Shown piece after piece: positions 1 through 9,072 of a DNA stretch of 64,000 bases; position 1 is the first letter of the stretch, and every line of letters begins with the position of its first letter. The notes under the pieces were generated by a model. The model did no database searches. It had not been told where the DNA came from and saw nothing but the letters and a program-made list of their open reading frames with translations. Position numbers and translations under genes: made by a program. Origin of the DNA: Pseudomonas sp. Marseille-Q3773 (GTDB lineage: Bacteria; Pseudomonadota; Gammaproteobacteria; Pseudomonadales; Pseudomonadaceae); the NCBI RefSeq assembly GCF_916618955.1, contig NZ_OU745390.1, positions 1,116,001 to 1,180,000 of the forward strand. The letters are read 5' to 3'.

Positions 1-707
1 AAATGCAGTTGGTGATTTTGCAACAGGATCGCGCTCGGCCTGTTCGGCTCACCTTGGTAGCCGCGCCATTGCTCAGGGTGCTCGAGACCGACCTGGCGGC
101 CATCGGCCAAGGTGACTTGCAGCCTGCCATGGTCGACCGTGTAGGCCCTGGCATCGTCATGTGATGCACCTTGCAGCGGCGCACTGGCATCGAGGAACTG
201 GCGACCAAAGGCAATCACCTTGGCGCCGCGCACCGGGTTGTAGCCCCGGCCACGTTCGGCTCCCCCGGTTTCGGCGATGGCATCGGTGCCATACAGCGCA
301 TCGTACAGCGAGCCCCAACGGGCGTTGGCGGCGTTCAGGGCATAGCGGGCATTGCTCAGCGGCACCACCAGCTGCGGGCCGGCCTGCATGGCAATTTCGC
401 GGTCGACGTTGCGGGTAGTGACCTGCACGCTGGCGGGCGCTTGCACGAGGTAGCCGATGCCTTGCAGGAATTGCTGATAGGCGGCCATGTCGCTGATCGG
501 GCCGGGGTGCTGGCGGTGCCAGTAGTCCAGTTCGGCCTGCAGGCGCTCGCGTTCGGCGAGCAGGGCGCGGTTTTGCGGGGCGAGGTCGTGAACCAGGGTG
601 CTGAAGTCTTGCCAGAAGGCGCGGGCCTCGATGCCGGTGCCGGGCAGCACTTCGTCTTCGATGAAGCGCTGCAGGATAGGGGCGATGTGCAGGGGATGGT
701 TTGGCAT
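1..707 (-). CDS. glcB: Malate synthase G, N-terminal part (3' end beyond window)
   Basis: Condenses glyoxylate with acetyl-CoA to malate in the cytoplasm, the step after glycolate oxidation. About 235 of the roughly 725 codons of the family are present. The ATG at 705-707 opens [20 protein letters not shown], then [11 protein letters not shown]. Further in are [27 protein letters not shown] and [21 protein letters not shown], all typical of the N-terminal region of malate synthase G. The gene lies 47 bp after glcG on the same strand, so it is probably the last gene of the glc operon. The acetyl-CoA site and catalytic residues lie outside the window. The frame is open from 707 to the left edge without a stop. 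Confidence 0.93.
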   Translation of the reverse strand, partial: MPNHPLHIAPILQRFIEDEVLPGTGIEARAFWQDFSTLVHDLAPQNRALLAERERLQAELDYWHRQHPGPISDMAAYQQFLQGIGYLVQAPASVQVTTRNVDREIAMQAGPQLVVPLSNARYALNAANARWGSLYDALYGTDAIAETGGAERGRGYNPVRGAKVIAFGRQFLDASAPLQGASHDDARAYTVDHGRLQVTLADGRQVGLEHPEQWRGYQGEPNRPSAILLQNHQLH

Positions 708-754
708 GGTCTGTTCGCTCGATAGTCGGTCTGCGGAAAGTGGGTACACAGGAT

Positions 755-1153
755 TCAGAGAGCTGCAGCCCCGGCCATGGCCACCTGTGCATCCTGCCCG
801 GGCTTGACCCCGGAAACGCCAATGGCGCCTACCACCTGGCCATTCACCCGCAGCGGCACGCCCCCTTCCAGGCTGGTCAGTAGTGGTGCGGTGACGAATG
901 CCGTGCGGCCTGCATTGACCATTTCCTCGTAATCGCGCGTCTCTCTGCGCCCAAGCGCTGCGCTGCGCGCCTTTTCCACGGCGATGTAGGCGCTGGCCGG
1001 GGCGCAGCCGTCCAGGCGTTCCAGGGCCAGCGGGTGACCGCCGTCGTCGGTCACGGCGATGGTCACGCTCCAGTGTTGCGCCAGGGCTTCCTGACGGGCG
1101 GCGCTCAGCACTCGGGCGACTTCGGCCTGGCCGATTACGGGCTTGCTATGCAT
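755..1153 (-). CDS. glcG: GlcG/HbpS-like protein (DUF336) of the glycolate operon
   Basis: A 132-residue protein that is one GlcG (DUF336, HbpS-like) domain from end to end. Diagnostic stretches are [17 protein letters not shown] near residue 35, [13 protein letters not shown] near 60 and [19 protein letters not shown] near 98. The family binds small molecules or haem in some members; in glc operons its exact role is unknown. Its start overlaps the 3' end of glcF by 8 bp, so the two are translationally coupled. It precedes glcB, the same order as in the E. coli glcDEFGB operon. Confidence 0.9.
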   Translation of the reverse strand: MHSKPVIGQAEVARVLSAARQEALAQHWSVTIAVTDDGGHPLALERLDGCAPASAYIAVEKARSAALGRRETRDYEEMVNAGRTAFVTAPLLTSLEGGVPLRVNGQVVGAIGVSGVKPGQDAQVAMAGAAAL

Positions 1154-2381
1154 GGTGGTTCTCCGGGTTCAAGGCTGCTTCGACGATTTCGATCCAGTGC
1201 CGCACCGGTGTGCGCCCGGCCCCGTCGAGGTGGGCCTGGCAGCCGATGTTGGCGGTGGCGATGATTTGTGGTTTGCCGCTTTCCAGGGCGTTGAGGCGGT
1301 TGTCGCGCAGTTGCCGCGACAGTTCGGGCTGGGTCAGCGAGTAGGTGCCGGCCGAGCCGCAGCACAGGTGGCTGTCGGCGACCGCGGTCAGGGTGAAACC
1401 CAGGCGTGTGAGCAAGGCTTCCACCGCCCCGCCCAGTTTCAGCGCGTGTTGCAGAGTGCAGGGGCAATGGAAGGCCAGGCGCTGCTCGGCGCACAGGCCC
1501 AGTTGCTCGACCGGCTCGTCGCGCAGTACCTCCACCAGGTCGCGCGACAGCGCGCTGACGCGCGCGGCCTTGGCCGCGTAGTGCGGGTCGTTTGCCAGCA
1601 GGTGGCCATAATCGCGCACGAATGCGCCGCAGCCGCTGGCGGTCTGCACGATGGCCTCGGCGCCAGCCTCGATGGCTGGCCACCAGGCGTCGATATTGTG
1701 CCGCGCGCGTTGCAGCCCTTGTTCCTGGGCATTGAGGTGGTAGTCCACCGCGCCACAGCAACCGGCTTGGCGGATCGGCTCCACGCTGATGCCCAGGCGG
1801 TCCAGCAGGCGTGCGGCGGCGGCATTGGTGTTGGGCGACAGGGCCGGTTGCACACAGCCTTCCAGCAACAGGACCCGCCGCGCATGACGGGCTGCCGGAC
1901 GCACGCCGGGGGCGGCAACCCGGGCCGGCAGCTTGTGCCTGAGCGCGGCCGGCAGCAGCGGGCGCAGCGCCTGGCCGCTGCGGGTCAGAGCCTTGAACAG
2001 CGCCGGGCGCGGCACCACTGCGCGCAGGCCCTGGCGCAGCAGGCGCTGGCCGAGTGGGCGCGGTACCTGCTGGTCGACCACGGCGCGGCCGATATCCAGC
2101 AAGTCGTGGTACTTCACCCCGGAAGGGCAGGTGGTTTCGCAATTGCGGCAACTCAGGCAGCGGTCCAGATGTGTCTGGGTACTGGCGCTCACTGGTTCGC
2201 CTTCGAGCACCTGCTTGATCAGGTAGATGCGCCCGCGTGGGCTATCCAGTTCATCGCCCAGCAGCTGGTAGGTGGGGCAGGTGGCGGTGCAGAAACCACA
2301 ATGCACGCAGGAGCGCAGGATGCTTTCGGCTTCGTCGGCGCGGGCCAGGCGCCGGGCGCTTTCGCTGAGGTTGGTTTGCAT
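1146..2381 (-). CDS. glcF: Glycolate oxidase iron-sulfur subunit GlcF
   Basis: 411-residue electron-transfer subunit of the membrane-associated glycolate oxidase. Two 4Fe-4S ferredoxin motifs are visible: CVHCGFCTATCP (cysteines 25, 28, 31, 35) and CLSCRNCETTCP (75, 78, 81, 85). Two CCG-type cysteine-rich domains follow, with QAGCCGAVDYH in the middle and DSHLCCGSAGTYS near the end. These are expected to pass electrons from the GlcD/GlcE flavin to quinone. Length and domain order match the family. The gene starts 9 bp after glcE and overlaps glcG by 8 bp. Confidence 0.96.
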   Translation of the reverse strand: MQTNLSESARRLARADEAESILRSCVHCGFCTATCPTYQLLGDELDSPRGRIYLIKQVLEGEPVSASTQTHLDRCLSCRNCETTCPSGVKYHDLLDIGRAVVDQQVPRPLGQRLLRQGLRAVVPRPALFKALTRSGQALRPLLPAALRHKLPARVAAPGVRPAARHARRVLLLEGCVQPALSPNTNAAAARLLDRLGISVEPIRQAGCCGAVDYHLNAQEQGLQRARHNIDAWWPAIEAGAEAIVQTASGCGAFVRDYGHLLANDPHYAAKAARVSALSRDLVEVLRDEPVEQLGLCAEQRLAFHCPCTLQHALKLGGAVEALLTRLGFTLTAVADSHLCCGSAGTYSLTQPELSRQLRDNRLNALESGKPQIIATANIGCQAHLDGAGRTPVRHWIEIVEAALNPENHHA

Positions 2382-2390
2382 GGTCTGGGC

Positions 2391-3443
2391 TCACAGGTCG
2401 GGGTACAGGCGGCCAGGGTTGAAGATGCCCTGGGGGTCGAGTTGCTGCTTGAGGACACGGTGGTAACGCATCAGCGCAGGGGTTAGCGGTGGGCTGCTGG
2501 CCGTGCCGGGGGCGTAACAGGTGGCATGGCCACCAACCTTGGCAACCTGCTCGCGGATGTCCTCGGCTGCTGCGGTGGATTTCAGCCAGCGCTGGGCACC
2601 ACCCCAATCAAGCAGTTGCTGGCCGGGCAACTCCAGTTCGCCGGTGGCCAGCGGCAGCGACAGGCGCCATAGCGGTGCAGGGTCGGCAAAGAACGCCAGG
2701 CGCTGTTCGCGCAGGTCGCTCCAGAAGCGGCTGTCGAGCGCTTCGCCGCCCAGGCGCTGGCGGGCTGACTGCACCGAGCCTTCACCGCCCTCCAGGCGCA
2801 GGTACAGCGCGTCGCCGTCATGGCAGGCAGCGCTGATCGGCAGTGGCTGCTGGCCCCATTCGGCGAGTTCCAGCAGCGCCTCGTGGCGGCTCATCGGCAG
2901 GCGCAGGCTCAGGCACTGGCGCGGACGTGGCAGTACTTTCAGCGACACCTCGGTCAGCAGCCCCAGGCAACCGAAGCTGCCCGCCATCAGCCGTGACACG
3001 TCGTAACCGGCGACGTTCTTCATCACTTCGCCGCCAAAGCGCAGCAACTTGCCGTGGCCGGTGATCACCCGTGTCCCCAGCACGTAATCGCGCACCGACC
3101 CGGCCCACGGCCGCCGTGGCCCTGACAGCCCGGCCGCGACCATGCCACCCAAGGTGGCCTCGAGGCCCAGGTGCGGCGGCTCGCAAGGCAGCATCTGGCC
3201 GGCTTCGTGCAGCACCGCCTCGATTTCCCGCAACGGCGTGCCGGCCCGGGCGGTGAGCACCAGCTCGGTCGGGTCGTAGCTGACGATGCCGCGGTGGCTG
3301 CGAGTGTCCAGCACCTCGCCGGACACCGGGTTGCCGAGCATGGCCTTGCTGTTGCCCCCCTGGATACGCAGCGCCGTGGCCTGGTTCAATGCCTGGCTGA
3401 CCTGCTCCAGCAGGGCCTGGCTCATATCACGGTCCATGCTCAT
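2391..3443 (-). CDS. glcE: Glycolate oxidase FAD-binding subunit GlcE
   Basis: 350-residue FAD-linked subunit that works with GlcD in glycolate to glyoxylate oxidation. The N-terminal FAD_binding_4 (PCMH-type) fold shows IQGGNSKAMLG near residue 27 and ATLGGMVAAGLSGPRRPW near residue 100, with DYVLGTRVITG after it. As usual for GlcE it is shorter than GlcD and lacks most of the C-terminal oxidase domain. Its ATG (3441-3443) touches the glcD stop region, so the two are coupled. The gene ends with FNPGRLYPDL, a standard ending for this family. Confidence 0.95.
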   Translation of the reverse strand: MSMDRDMSQALLEQVSQALNQATALRIQGGNSKAMLGNPVSGEVLDTRSHRGIVSYDPTELVLTARAGTPLREIEAVLHEAGQMLPCEPPHLGLEATLGGMVAAGLSGPRRPWAGSVRDYVLGTRVITGHGKLLRFGGEVMKNVAGYDVSRLMAGSFGCLGLLTEVSLKVLPRPRQCLSLRLPMSRHEALLELAEWGQQPLPISAACHDGDALYLRLEGGEGSVQSARQRLGGEALDSRFWSDLREQRLAFFADPAPLWRLSLPLATGELELPGQQLLDWGGAQRWLKSTAAAEDIREQVAKVGGHATCYAPGTASSPPLTPALMRYHRVLKQQLDPQGIFNPGRLYPDL

Positions 3444-4942
3444 CAGAAGCGCTCCAGCTCGGGGAAGGGCAGTTGCCCGTGGTGCACGTGCATCGCGCCG
3501 AATTCGGCGCAGCGGTGCAGGGTGGGGATGTTCTTGCCGGGGTTGAGCAGGCCCTGCGGGTCGAAGGCGGCCTTGAGCGCATGGAACAGGGTGATTTCGT
3601 CAGCGTTGAACTGCGCGCACATCTGGTTGATCTTCTCGCGCCCGACGCCATGCTCGCCGGTGATGCTGCCGCCGACCGCCACGCACAGCTCGAGTATCTT
3701 GCCGCCGATGGCCTCGGCGCGCTGCAGTTCACCGGGCAGGTTGGCATCGAACAGGATCAGCGGATGCATGTTGCCGTCGCCGGCGTGGAACACGTTGGCC
3801 ACGCGCAGGCCATACTCGCGGGACAGCTCGCTGATGCCCTTGAGCACCCGCGGCAGCTCGCGGCGCGGGATGGTGCCGTCCATGCAGTAGTAGTCCGGGG
3901 AAATGCGCCCCACCGCCGGGAAGGCGTTCTTGCGCCCGGCCCAGAAGCGCACGCGTTCGGCCTCGTCGCAGGCCAGCCGCACCTCGCGTGCCCCGGCCCG
4001 GGCCAGCACGGTGGCGACCCGTTCGCAGTCGTCGTGCACATCGGCTTCGACGCCATCCAGCTCGCACAGCAGGATGGCCGCCGCGTCCACCGGGTAGCCG
4101 GCGTGGATGAAGTCCTCGGCGGCGCGGATCGCCAGGTTGTCCATCATTTCCAGGCCGCCGGGGATGATCCCGGCGGCGATGATGTCGGCCACGGCCCGGC
4201 CGGCATCCTCGACGCTGTCGAAACTGGCCAGCAGCACCCGCGCCACCTGAGGCTTTGGCAACAGCTTGACGGTGACTTCGGTGACGATGCCGAGCATGCC
4301 TTCGGAGCCGGTGAACAGCGCCAACAGGTCGAAGCCGGGGCTGTCCAGGGCATCGCTGCCCAGGGTCAGGTGCTCGCCTTCGGCGGTCAGGATCTCGACC
4401 TTGAGCAGGTTGTGCACGGTCAGGCCGTATTTCAGGCAGTGCACGCCACCGGCGTTTTCGGCCACGTTGCCACCGATGGAACAGGCGATTTGCGAGGACG
4501 GGTCTGGCGCATAGTACAGGCCGTGCGGGGCGGCAGCCTGGGAGATGGCCAGGTTGCGCACACCGGGCTGCACTCGGGCGAAGCGGCCCTGCGGGTTGAC
4601 TTCGAGGATGCGGTTGAAGCGCGCCATCACCAGCAGGATGCCTTGGGCCAGCGGCAAGGCACCGCCCGACAGGCCGGTACCGGCGCCGCGTGCGACCACC
4701 GGCACGCCGCGCTGGTGGCAGAGCCTGAGCAATGCCTGCACCTGCTCCAGGCACTCGGGTAGCACCACCAGCAGCGGCACCGTGCGGTAGGCGGAAAGGC
4801 CATCGCATTCGTAGGGTTTGAGGTCTTCCTCGCGGTGCAGCACCTCGAGGTCCGGCAGGGCATCGCGCAGCGCCTGCAGCAGGGCCGCCTGGTCCACGGC
4901 GGGCAGTGCGCCATCGACGCGTTCGTCGTACAGGATGTTCAT
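3443..4942 (-). CDS. glcD: Glycolate oxidase catalytic flavoprotein GlcD
   Basis: 499-residue FAD-dependent subunit that oxidises glycolate (and often D-lactate) to the 2-oxo acid. An FAD_binding_4 domain spans about residues 55-195, with RGAGTGLSGGA and SIGGNVAENAGG. A C-terminal FAD-oxidase domain carries VFHAGDGNMHP and GSITGEHGVG. The ATG at 4940-4942 gives the normal family length; an in-frame TTG 15 bp upstream is less likely. It is the first gene of the operon, opposite glcC, and two GlcC-type operators lie in the shared promoter. Confidence 0.96.
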   Translation of the reverse strand: MNILYDERVDGALPAVDQAALLQALRDALPDLEVLHREEDLKPYECDGLSAYRTVPLLVVLPECLEQVQALLRLCHQRGVPVVARGAGTGLSGGALPLAQGILLVMARFNRILEVNPQGRFARVQPGVRNLAISQAAAPHGLYYAPDPSSQIACSIGGNVAENAGGVHCLKYGLTVHNLLKVEILTAEGEHLTLGSDALDSPGFDLLALFTGSEGMLGIVTEVTVKLLPKPQVARVLLASFDSVEDAGRAVADIIAAGIIPGGLEMMDNLAIRAAEDFIHAGYPVDAAAILLCELDGVEADVHDDCERVATVLARAGAREVRLACDEAERVRFWAGRKNAFPAVGRISPDYYCMDGTIPRRELPRVLKGISELSREYGLRVANVFHAGDGNMHPLILFDANLPGELQRAEAIGGKILELCVAVGGSITGEHGVGREKINQMCAQFNADEITLFHALKAAFDPQGLLNPGKNIPTLHRCAEFGAMHVHHGQLPFPELERF

Positions 4943-5035
4943 GGGCTCACTCGGCAACGGTTCTTGTCGTTATTGGCACATCGCTCACCCTTTGCAGCCT
5001 GCGCGTCACAGCGGTTGGGGTCGAGTAGCGGGTGA

Positions 5036-5050
5036 GCTGGTCCTACCAGT
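5036..5050. promoter_or_regulatory. Candidate GlcC operator 1
   Basis: The 13-bp palindrome CTGGT-CCT-ACCAG (5037-5049) sits in the glcD-glcC divergent promoter. It fits the TGGT-N3-ACCA core used by FadR-subfamily GntR regulators such as PdhR, LldR and GlcC. The same core recurs 74 bp downstream. It is about 95 bp upstream of glcD. Confidence 0.65.
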
Positions 5051-5110
5051 TTTTGCCAGCAGCACTGGTTATTGACGGTAGTGCTCGGCTAGATTGATGC
5101 CGGTAGGCGA

Positions 5111-5125
5111 ACTGGTCCTACCAGT
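5111..5125. promoter_or_regulatory. Candidate GlcC operator 2, just upstream of glcC start
   Basis: The perfect 15-bp palindrome ACTGGT-CCT-ACCAGT shares the full core of the upstream site. It ends two bases before the AGGAGGG ribosome site of glcC, so bound regulator would cover the glcC leader. This position also argues against the in-frame ATG at 5097 as the start, because the operator would then lie inside the coding region. Confidence 0.65.
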
Positions 5126-5138
5126 AGGAGGGTGCGCA

Positions 5139-5903
5139 GTGGGTTCTGAAGGCAAGGCCAAGGTCGCCGACCAGGTGGCCGAACGGGTCGAACGGCTGAT
5201 CGTCGAGGGAGTGCTCAAGGTTGGCCAGGCCCTGCCGTCGGAGCGGCGCCTGGTGGAAAAGCTCGGCTGCTCGCGTTCGGCGTTGCGTGAAGGCCTGCGC
5301 ATCCTGCGTGGGCGCGGCATCATCGACACCGAGCAGGGCCGCGGTTCGTTCGTCGCCGACCTGACCGGGCAGGCCGGGGGCACACCATTGATGCACCTGT
5401 TCAGCTCGCAGCCACGCACGCTGTTCGACCTGCTGGAGGTGCGCGCGCTGCTGGAGGCCGAATCGGCGCGCCTGGCCGCCTTGCGTGCCACCGATATTGA
5501 CCGCCTGCTGATCCGCCGGCGCTATGACGAGATGCTTGCCGCGCATGCCGGCCACGAGACGCTCGATGCCCGTGAACATGCCCGCCGCGACCACGCCTTC
5601 CACCGCGCGATCAGCGAGGCGTCACACAACCCGGTGCTGGTGCTTACCTTGCAATCGCTCAGCGACCTGACCTTGAGCACGGTCTTCGCGTCGGTCAACA
5701 ACCTGTATTGCCGCCCGGCGCAGAAGCGCCAGATCGACCGTCAGCATGCACGGTTGTATCACGCCGTGATGGAGCAGTTGCCCGAGCAGGCGCAGAGGGC
5801 CGCGCGCGAGCACATCAATGGCATACGCGACAGCTTGCGCGAAATCGAGCAGGAGGAGCAGCGCCTGGTGCGGGCGACCATGCGCATGGATGGCTGGGGG
5901 TGA
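5139..5903 (+). CDS. glcC: GntR/FadR-family regulator of glycolate utilisation GlcC
   Basis: 254-residue DNA-binding regulator of the divergent glc operon, expected to respond to glycolate. The N-terminal winged helix-turn-helix reads ALPSERRLVEKLGCSRSALR (residues about 30-50), then GRGIIDTEQGRGSFVA. The all-helical FCD effector domain contains HARRDHAFHRAISEASHNPV and ASVNNLYCRPAQKRQIDRQH. These stretches match E. coli GlcC closely, including its 254-residue length. I chose the GTG at 5139, preceded by AGGAGGG; an ATG at 5097 would add 14 residues and place an operator in the gene. Confidence 0.93.
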   Translation: MGSEGKAKVADQVAERVERLIVEGVLKVGQALPSERRLVEKLGCSRSALREGLRILRGRGIIDTEQGRGSFVADLTGQAGGTPLMHLFSSQPRTLFDLLEVRALLEAESARLAALRATDIDRLLIRRRYDEMLAAHAGHETLDAREHARRDHAFHRAISEASHNPVLVLTLQSLSDLTLSTVFASVNNLYCRPAQKRQIDRQHARLYHAVMEQLPEQAQRAAREHINGIRDSLREIEQEEQRLVRATMRMDGWG

Positions 5904-5918
5904 CGTTTGCCTGTGCGG

Positions 5919-5948
5919 GCCCGTTCACGGCTAAACCCGCTCCCACAG
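5919..5948. repeat. REP-like element downstream of glcC
   Basis: The segment GTTCACGGCTAAACCCGC followed by TCCCACAG resembles the common P. putida REP (…TTCGCGGGTAAACCCGCTCCTACAG…). It is followed at 5949-5963 by the palindrome AGGCCACAGTGGCCT. It lies between the convergent glcC and DUF2388 genes, a usual place for REPs, and may help end transcription. Confidence 0.6.
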
Positions 5949-5996
5949 AGGCCACAGTGGCCTGGCAGGAACGGGTTCAGCTGCGGGCTGGTGCCA

Positions 5997-6314
5997 TCAG
6001 TGATTGGCTATGGCATCGTCCTGCGACAGGATGGCCCGGGCCAGTTCTTCATCACTGGCCTGCAGGCCAGGGTTGTCCTTGCGCGCTTGTTCCAGCGCCG
6101 CCTCCACGTAGGCGCCACGAATTGCACCGCCGCTGGCGACGTAGGCGGACAGCTCGTCACGCGCCGGGATGATCCGTTTGTCGTCCTTGAAGGTCGAGTA
6201 GAGCGAAGCGGAAACACCCGCCGAGGTGGCGACGTCGCCCGCGTCGACGTCAGCCAGGGCAGCACCGGCAGGCAGCAGGAGCAGCAAGGCAGGGGCGAGG
6301 AGTAGGTGGCGCAT
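5997..6314 (-). CDS. DUF2388 family small secreted protein
   Basis: A 105-residue protein starting at the ATG 6312-6314, with GGAG about nine bases upstream. Residues 1-20 form a signal peptide (MRHLLLAPALLLLLPAGAAL, then ADVDAGD), so the mature protein of about 85 residues is probably periplasmic. The body (VSASLYSTFKDDKRIIPARD, SGGAIRGAYVEAALEQAR, SDEELARAILSQDD) matches the Pseudomonas DUF2388 family, whose function I do not know. A longer reading starting at 6356 would place the signal peptide internally and was rejected. Confidence 0.8.
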   Translation of the reverse strand: MRHLLLAPALLLLLPAGAALADVDAGDVATSAGVSASLYSTFKDDKRIIPARDELSAYVASGGAIRGAYVEAALEQARKDNPGLQASDEELARAILSQDDAIANH

Positions 6315-6521
6315 GGCATGTTCTCCAGTAACGTGAAGCACAGGGAAATAAACCACTCAGTGTTTAAGAGCGCACGGAGGTGGCCGGAGTTCCATGGGTG
6401 TTCCACGGCAGTGCGGTCAACAGCCCAGATGCGCATTGACTGCGGCGCGCCCGGCGTGATCTGCTCGGGTTTGCCCGCCCCGGGCCGGCGCGATCATTCA
6501 ACGGAAATTGAAGGTCCTCTC

Positions 6522-7148
6522 ATGTCCGACTACAGGTTGCATTGCTTTGCTGACTCCGGTAACGCCTACAAGGCGGCCTTGATGCTTGAACTCACCGGCC
6601 AGGACTGGCAGCCGGTGTTCGTCGACTTTTTCCATGGCCAGACCCGTGAGCAAGCCTGGCGCGACGAAGTGAACGAGCAGGGAGAGGTGCCGGTACTGGA
6701 ACACGCCGGCAAGACCTTCACCCAGTCTGCACTCATCCTTGATTACCTGGCTGCGCAGACCGGGCAGTTCGGCCCTCGCGACGACGACGAAAAACGCGAA
6801 ATCTGGCGATGGATGCTGTTCGACAACCACAAGTTCACCGGCTACTACGCGGCGCTGCGTTTCCTGTTCTGCCTGAAGAATACCGGCGAAACCGACGTGA
6901 CCCGGTTCCTGCGCGAACGTGCCCTGGCGGCCTATCGCATTGTCGACGCGCACCTGGCAAAGACCCCGTTCATGGTGGGTGGGCGCCTGACCATCGCCGA
7001 CCTGTCGCTGGCGGGGTACGTGTACATGCCGGAGGACACCGGCATCCCCTTGGCAGAGTTCACCCATGTCGAGGCATGGAAGGCCAGGATCAAGGCACTA
7101 CCTGGCTGGAAGCACCCGTTCGAGCTGATGCCTCGCACGGCAGGCTGA
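6522..7148 (+). CDS. Glutathione S-transferase family protein
   Basis: 208-residue cytosolic GST-fold protein. The N-terminal thioredoxin-like domain (about 1-80) has FADSGNAYKAALMLELTG, the cis-proline motif GEVPVLEH and QSALILDYLA (the conserved glutathione-binding Gln-Ser). The C-terminal helical domain has TPFMVGGRLTIADLSLAGYV. The probable catalytic Ser lies in DSGN. The substrate is unknown. The start at ATG 6522 is the natural GST N-terminus; an upstream in-frame extension from 6306 lacks GST similarity. It stands alone, transcribed toward the PBP2 gene. Confidence 0.9.
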   Translation: MSDYRLHCFADSGNAYKAALMLELTGQDWQPVFVDFFHGQTREQAWRDEVNEQGEVPVLEHAGKTFTQSALILDYLAAQTGQFGPRDDDEKREIWRWMLFDNHKFTGYYAALRFLFCLKNTGETDVTRFLRERALAAYRIVDAHLAKTPFMVGGRLTIADLSLAGYVYMPEDTGIPLAEFTHVEAWKARIKALPGWKHPFELMPRTAG

Positions 7149-7176
7149 GCCCCGGGTTATCACGGTTTTTTCACGC

Positions 7177-9072
7177 CTAGCTGTGTGGCGCAGTCCGTGC
7201 GGCTGCGCCACCGGCATATTCAGGCTTGAGGTGCCCCTGGTCGTCCAGCAGATAGGCGTCCATTACCTCGCGTACCACCGGGCCCGCCACCCGCCCGCCG
7301 GCTTCCCCGTTCTCGATCATCACCGCTACCACCACGCTCGGGTGTTCGGCGGGCGCAAAGCCGACAAACAGGGCGTTGTCGCGGTGCCGCTCCTGGGTCT
7401 TGTCGCGGTTGTAGCGCTCGCCCTGCCGGATCGCCACCACCTGCGCGGTGCCGCTCTTGCCGGCAATCCGGTACTGCGCGCCAGCCGCTGCGGCGCGGGC
7501 GATCCCCCGCGGGTCGTGCATGACCATCTGCATGCCCTGGCTGACCTGGTCCCAGGCATGCTTGTCATGCAGCACGATGTCGGGCACCGGGTGGGGATCG
7601 ACCGGGGCTGCGCCGCCCACGGTCCGCGCCAGGTGCGGGCGGTGCCACACGCCCTTGCTCGCCAGCAGGCTGGTGGCCTGGGCCAGTTGCAGCGGGGTGA
7701 CCTGCATGTAGCCCTGGCCGATGCCAAGGATCAGCGTCTCGCCCGGGAACCAGGCCTGGCGCCGCGTGGCACGTTTCCACTCGGCCGATGGCATCAGCCC
7801 CGAGGCTTCCTCGAACATGTCCAGCGACACCTTCTGGCCCAGGCCGAACTCGGCCAGGTAGTCGTGCAGGCGGTCGATGCCGAGCTTGTGGGCCAGGTCG
7901 TAGAAGTAGGTGTCGTTGGAGCGCATGATGGCGGTGTACATGTCCACCCAGCCATCGCCGCTACGGTTCCAGTTGCGGTACTTGTGGTCATAGTTGGGCA
8001 GTTCGTAGTAGCCAGGGTCGAATACCCGGCTGCCCGGGGTGATCACGCCGCTGTCGAGGCCGGCTATCGCGACCTCCGGCTTGACCGTCGAGCCCGGTGC
8101 ATAGAGGCCACGCAGGACACGGTTGAACAGGGGCCGGTCGATCGAGTCGCGCAGCGCAGCGTACTGCTTGAAGCTGATGCCCTTGACGAACAGGTTGGGG
8201 TCGAAGCTGGGGTTGCTGACCATGGCCAGCACATCGCCGTTGGCCGGGTCGAGCACCACCACCGAGCCACGCCGGTCGCCCAGGGCTTTTTCCGCCGCCA
8301 GTTGCAGGTGCGCGTCGAGGGTCAGAACGATGTCCTGGCCGGGGGTCGGGTCCTTGTGGTTGAGCACCCGCATCACCCGGCCCTGGGCGTTGGTCTCGAC
8401 CTCCTCATAACCCACGTGGCCATGCAGCTGGCTTTCGTAGAAGCGTTCGATGCCGGTCTTGCCGATCGACTGGGTACCGCGGTATTCAGTGTTGTCGAGG
8501 GCCTTGGCCTCTTTTTCGTTGATCCGCCCCACGTAGCCCACCGAATGGGCGAAGTGCTCGGCCAGCGGGTATTCGCGAATGAACTGCGGTTCAACCTCCA
8601 GGCCTGGCAGACGGAACTGGTTCACGGCGACCAGGGCGATCTGCTCTTCGCTCAGGCCGACCATCAGGGTCACCGGCTCGAACGGCTTGCGGCCCCGGCG
8701 CAGGTCCTTGTCGAACTGCTTGCGTTCGTCTTCGCCCAGGCCCAGTACCTGCGCCAGGGTGTCGAGCACCTTGGCCGTGTCGCCGCCGGCCCGTTCGCGG
8801 GTCATGGTCAGGTCGAAGCTGGGCTTGTTGTCGGCCAGCACCACGCCGTTGCGGTCATAGATCAGGCCACGCTCGGGGGCGATGGGCAGCACGTGCACGC
8901 GGTTGTTTTCCGACACTGCGCTCTGCTGGTCATGCTGCACCACCTGCAGCACATAGAGCCGGCCTACCAGGACGGCGCACAGGCTGAAGACCAGGGCGGC
9001 GCAGGCCAGGAGCCGGCGGTTGACCAGGTGCTTTTCCTTTTCGTGGTCCTTGAGAGGGATGGGTTGCGGCAT
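7177..9072 (-). CDS. mrdA: Penicillin-binding protein 2 paralogue (peptidoglycan transpeptidase)
   Basis: 631-residue inner-membrane class B PBP. A cytoplasmic tail and one N-terminal membrane segment (LLACAALVFSLCAVLVGRLY, residues 20-39) precede the PBP dimerisation domain (APERGLIYDRNGVVLADNKP). The transpeptidase domain carries all three active-site motifs: STVK in YAPGSTVKPE, SND in MRSNDTYF, and KSGT in AGKSGTAQV. It cross-links lateral-wall peptidoglycan with the RodA machinery. There is no rodA/mrdB, rlpA or mltB beside it, unlike the canonical mrdAB cluster. It is probably a second PBP2, as P. putida KT2440 is known to have. Confidence 0.92.
   Translation of the reverse strand: MPQPIPLKDHEKEKHLVNRRLLACAALVFSLCAVLVGRLYVLQVVQHDQQSAVSENNRVHVLPIAPERGLIYDRNGVVLADNKPSFDLTMTRERAGGDTAKVLDTLAQVLGLGEDERKQFDKDLRRGRKPFEPVTLMVGLSEEQIALVAVNQFRLPGLEVEPQFIREYPLAEHFAHSVGYVGRINEKEAKALDNTEYRGTQSIGKTGIERFYESQLHGHVGYEEVETNAQGRVMRVLNHKDPTPGQDIVLTLDAHLQLAAEKALGDRRGSVVVLDPANGDVLAMVSNPSFDPNLFVKGISFKQYAALRDSIDRPLFNRVLRGLYAPGSTVKPEVAIAGLDSGVITPGSRVFDPGYYELPNYDHKYRNWNRSGDGWVDMYTAIMRSNDTYFYDLAHKLGIDRLHDYLAEFGLGQKVSLDMFEEASGLMPSAEWKRATRRQAWFPGETLILGIGQGYMQVTPLQLAQATSLLASKGVWHRPHLARTVGGAAPVDPHPVPDIVLHDKHAWDQVSQGMQMVMHDPRGIARAAAAGAQYRIAGKSGTAQVVAIRQGERYNRDKTQERHRDNALFVGFAPAEHPSVVVAVMIENGEAGGRVAGPVVREVMDAYLLDDQGHLKPEYAGGAAARTAPHS

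Noticed and set aside
1143..2486. Long plus-strand frame opposite glcF
   Set aside because: A GC-rich antisense shadow; the minus-strand frame has clear ferredoxin and CCG motifs.
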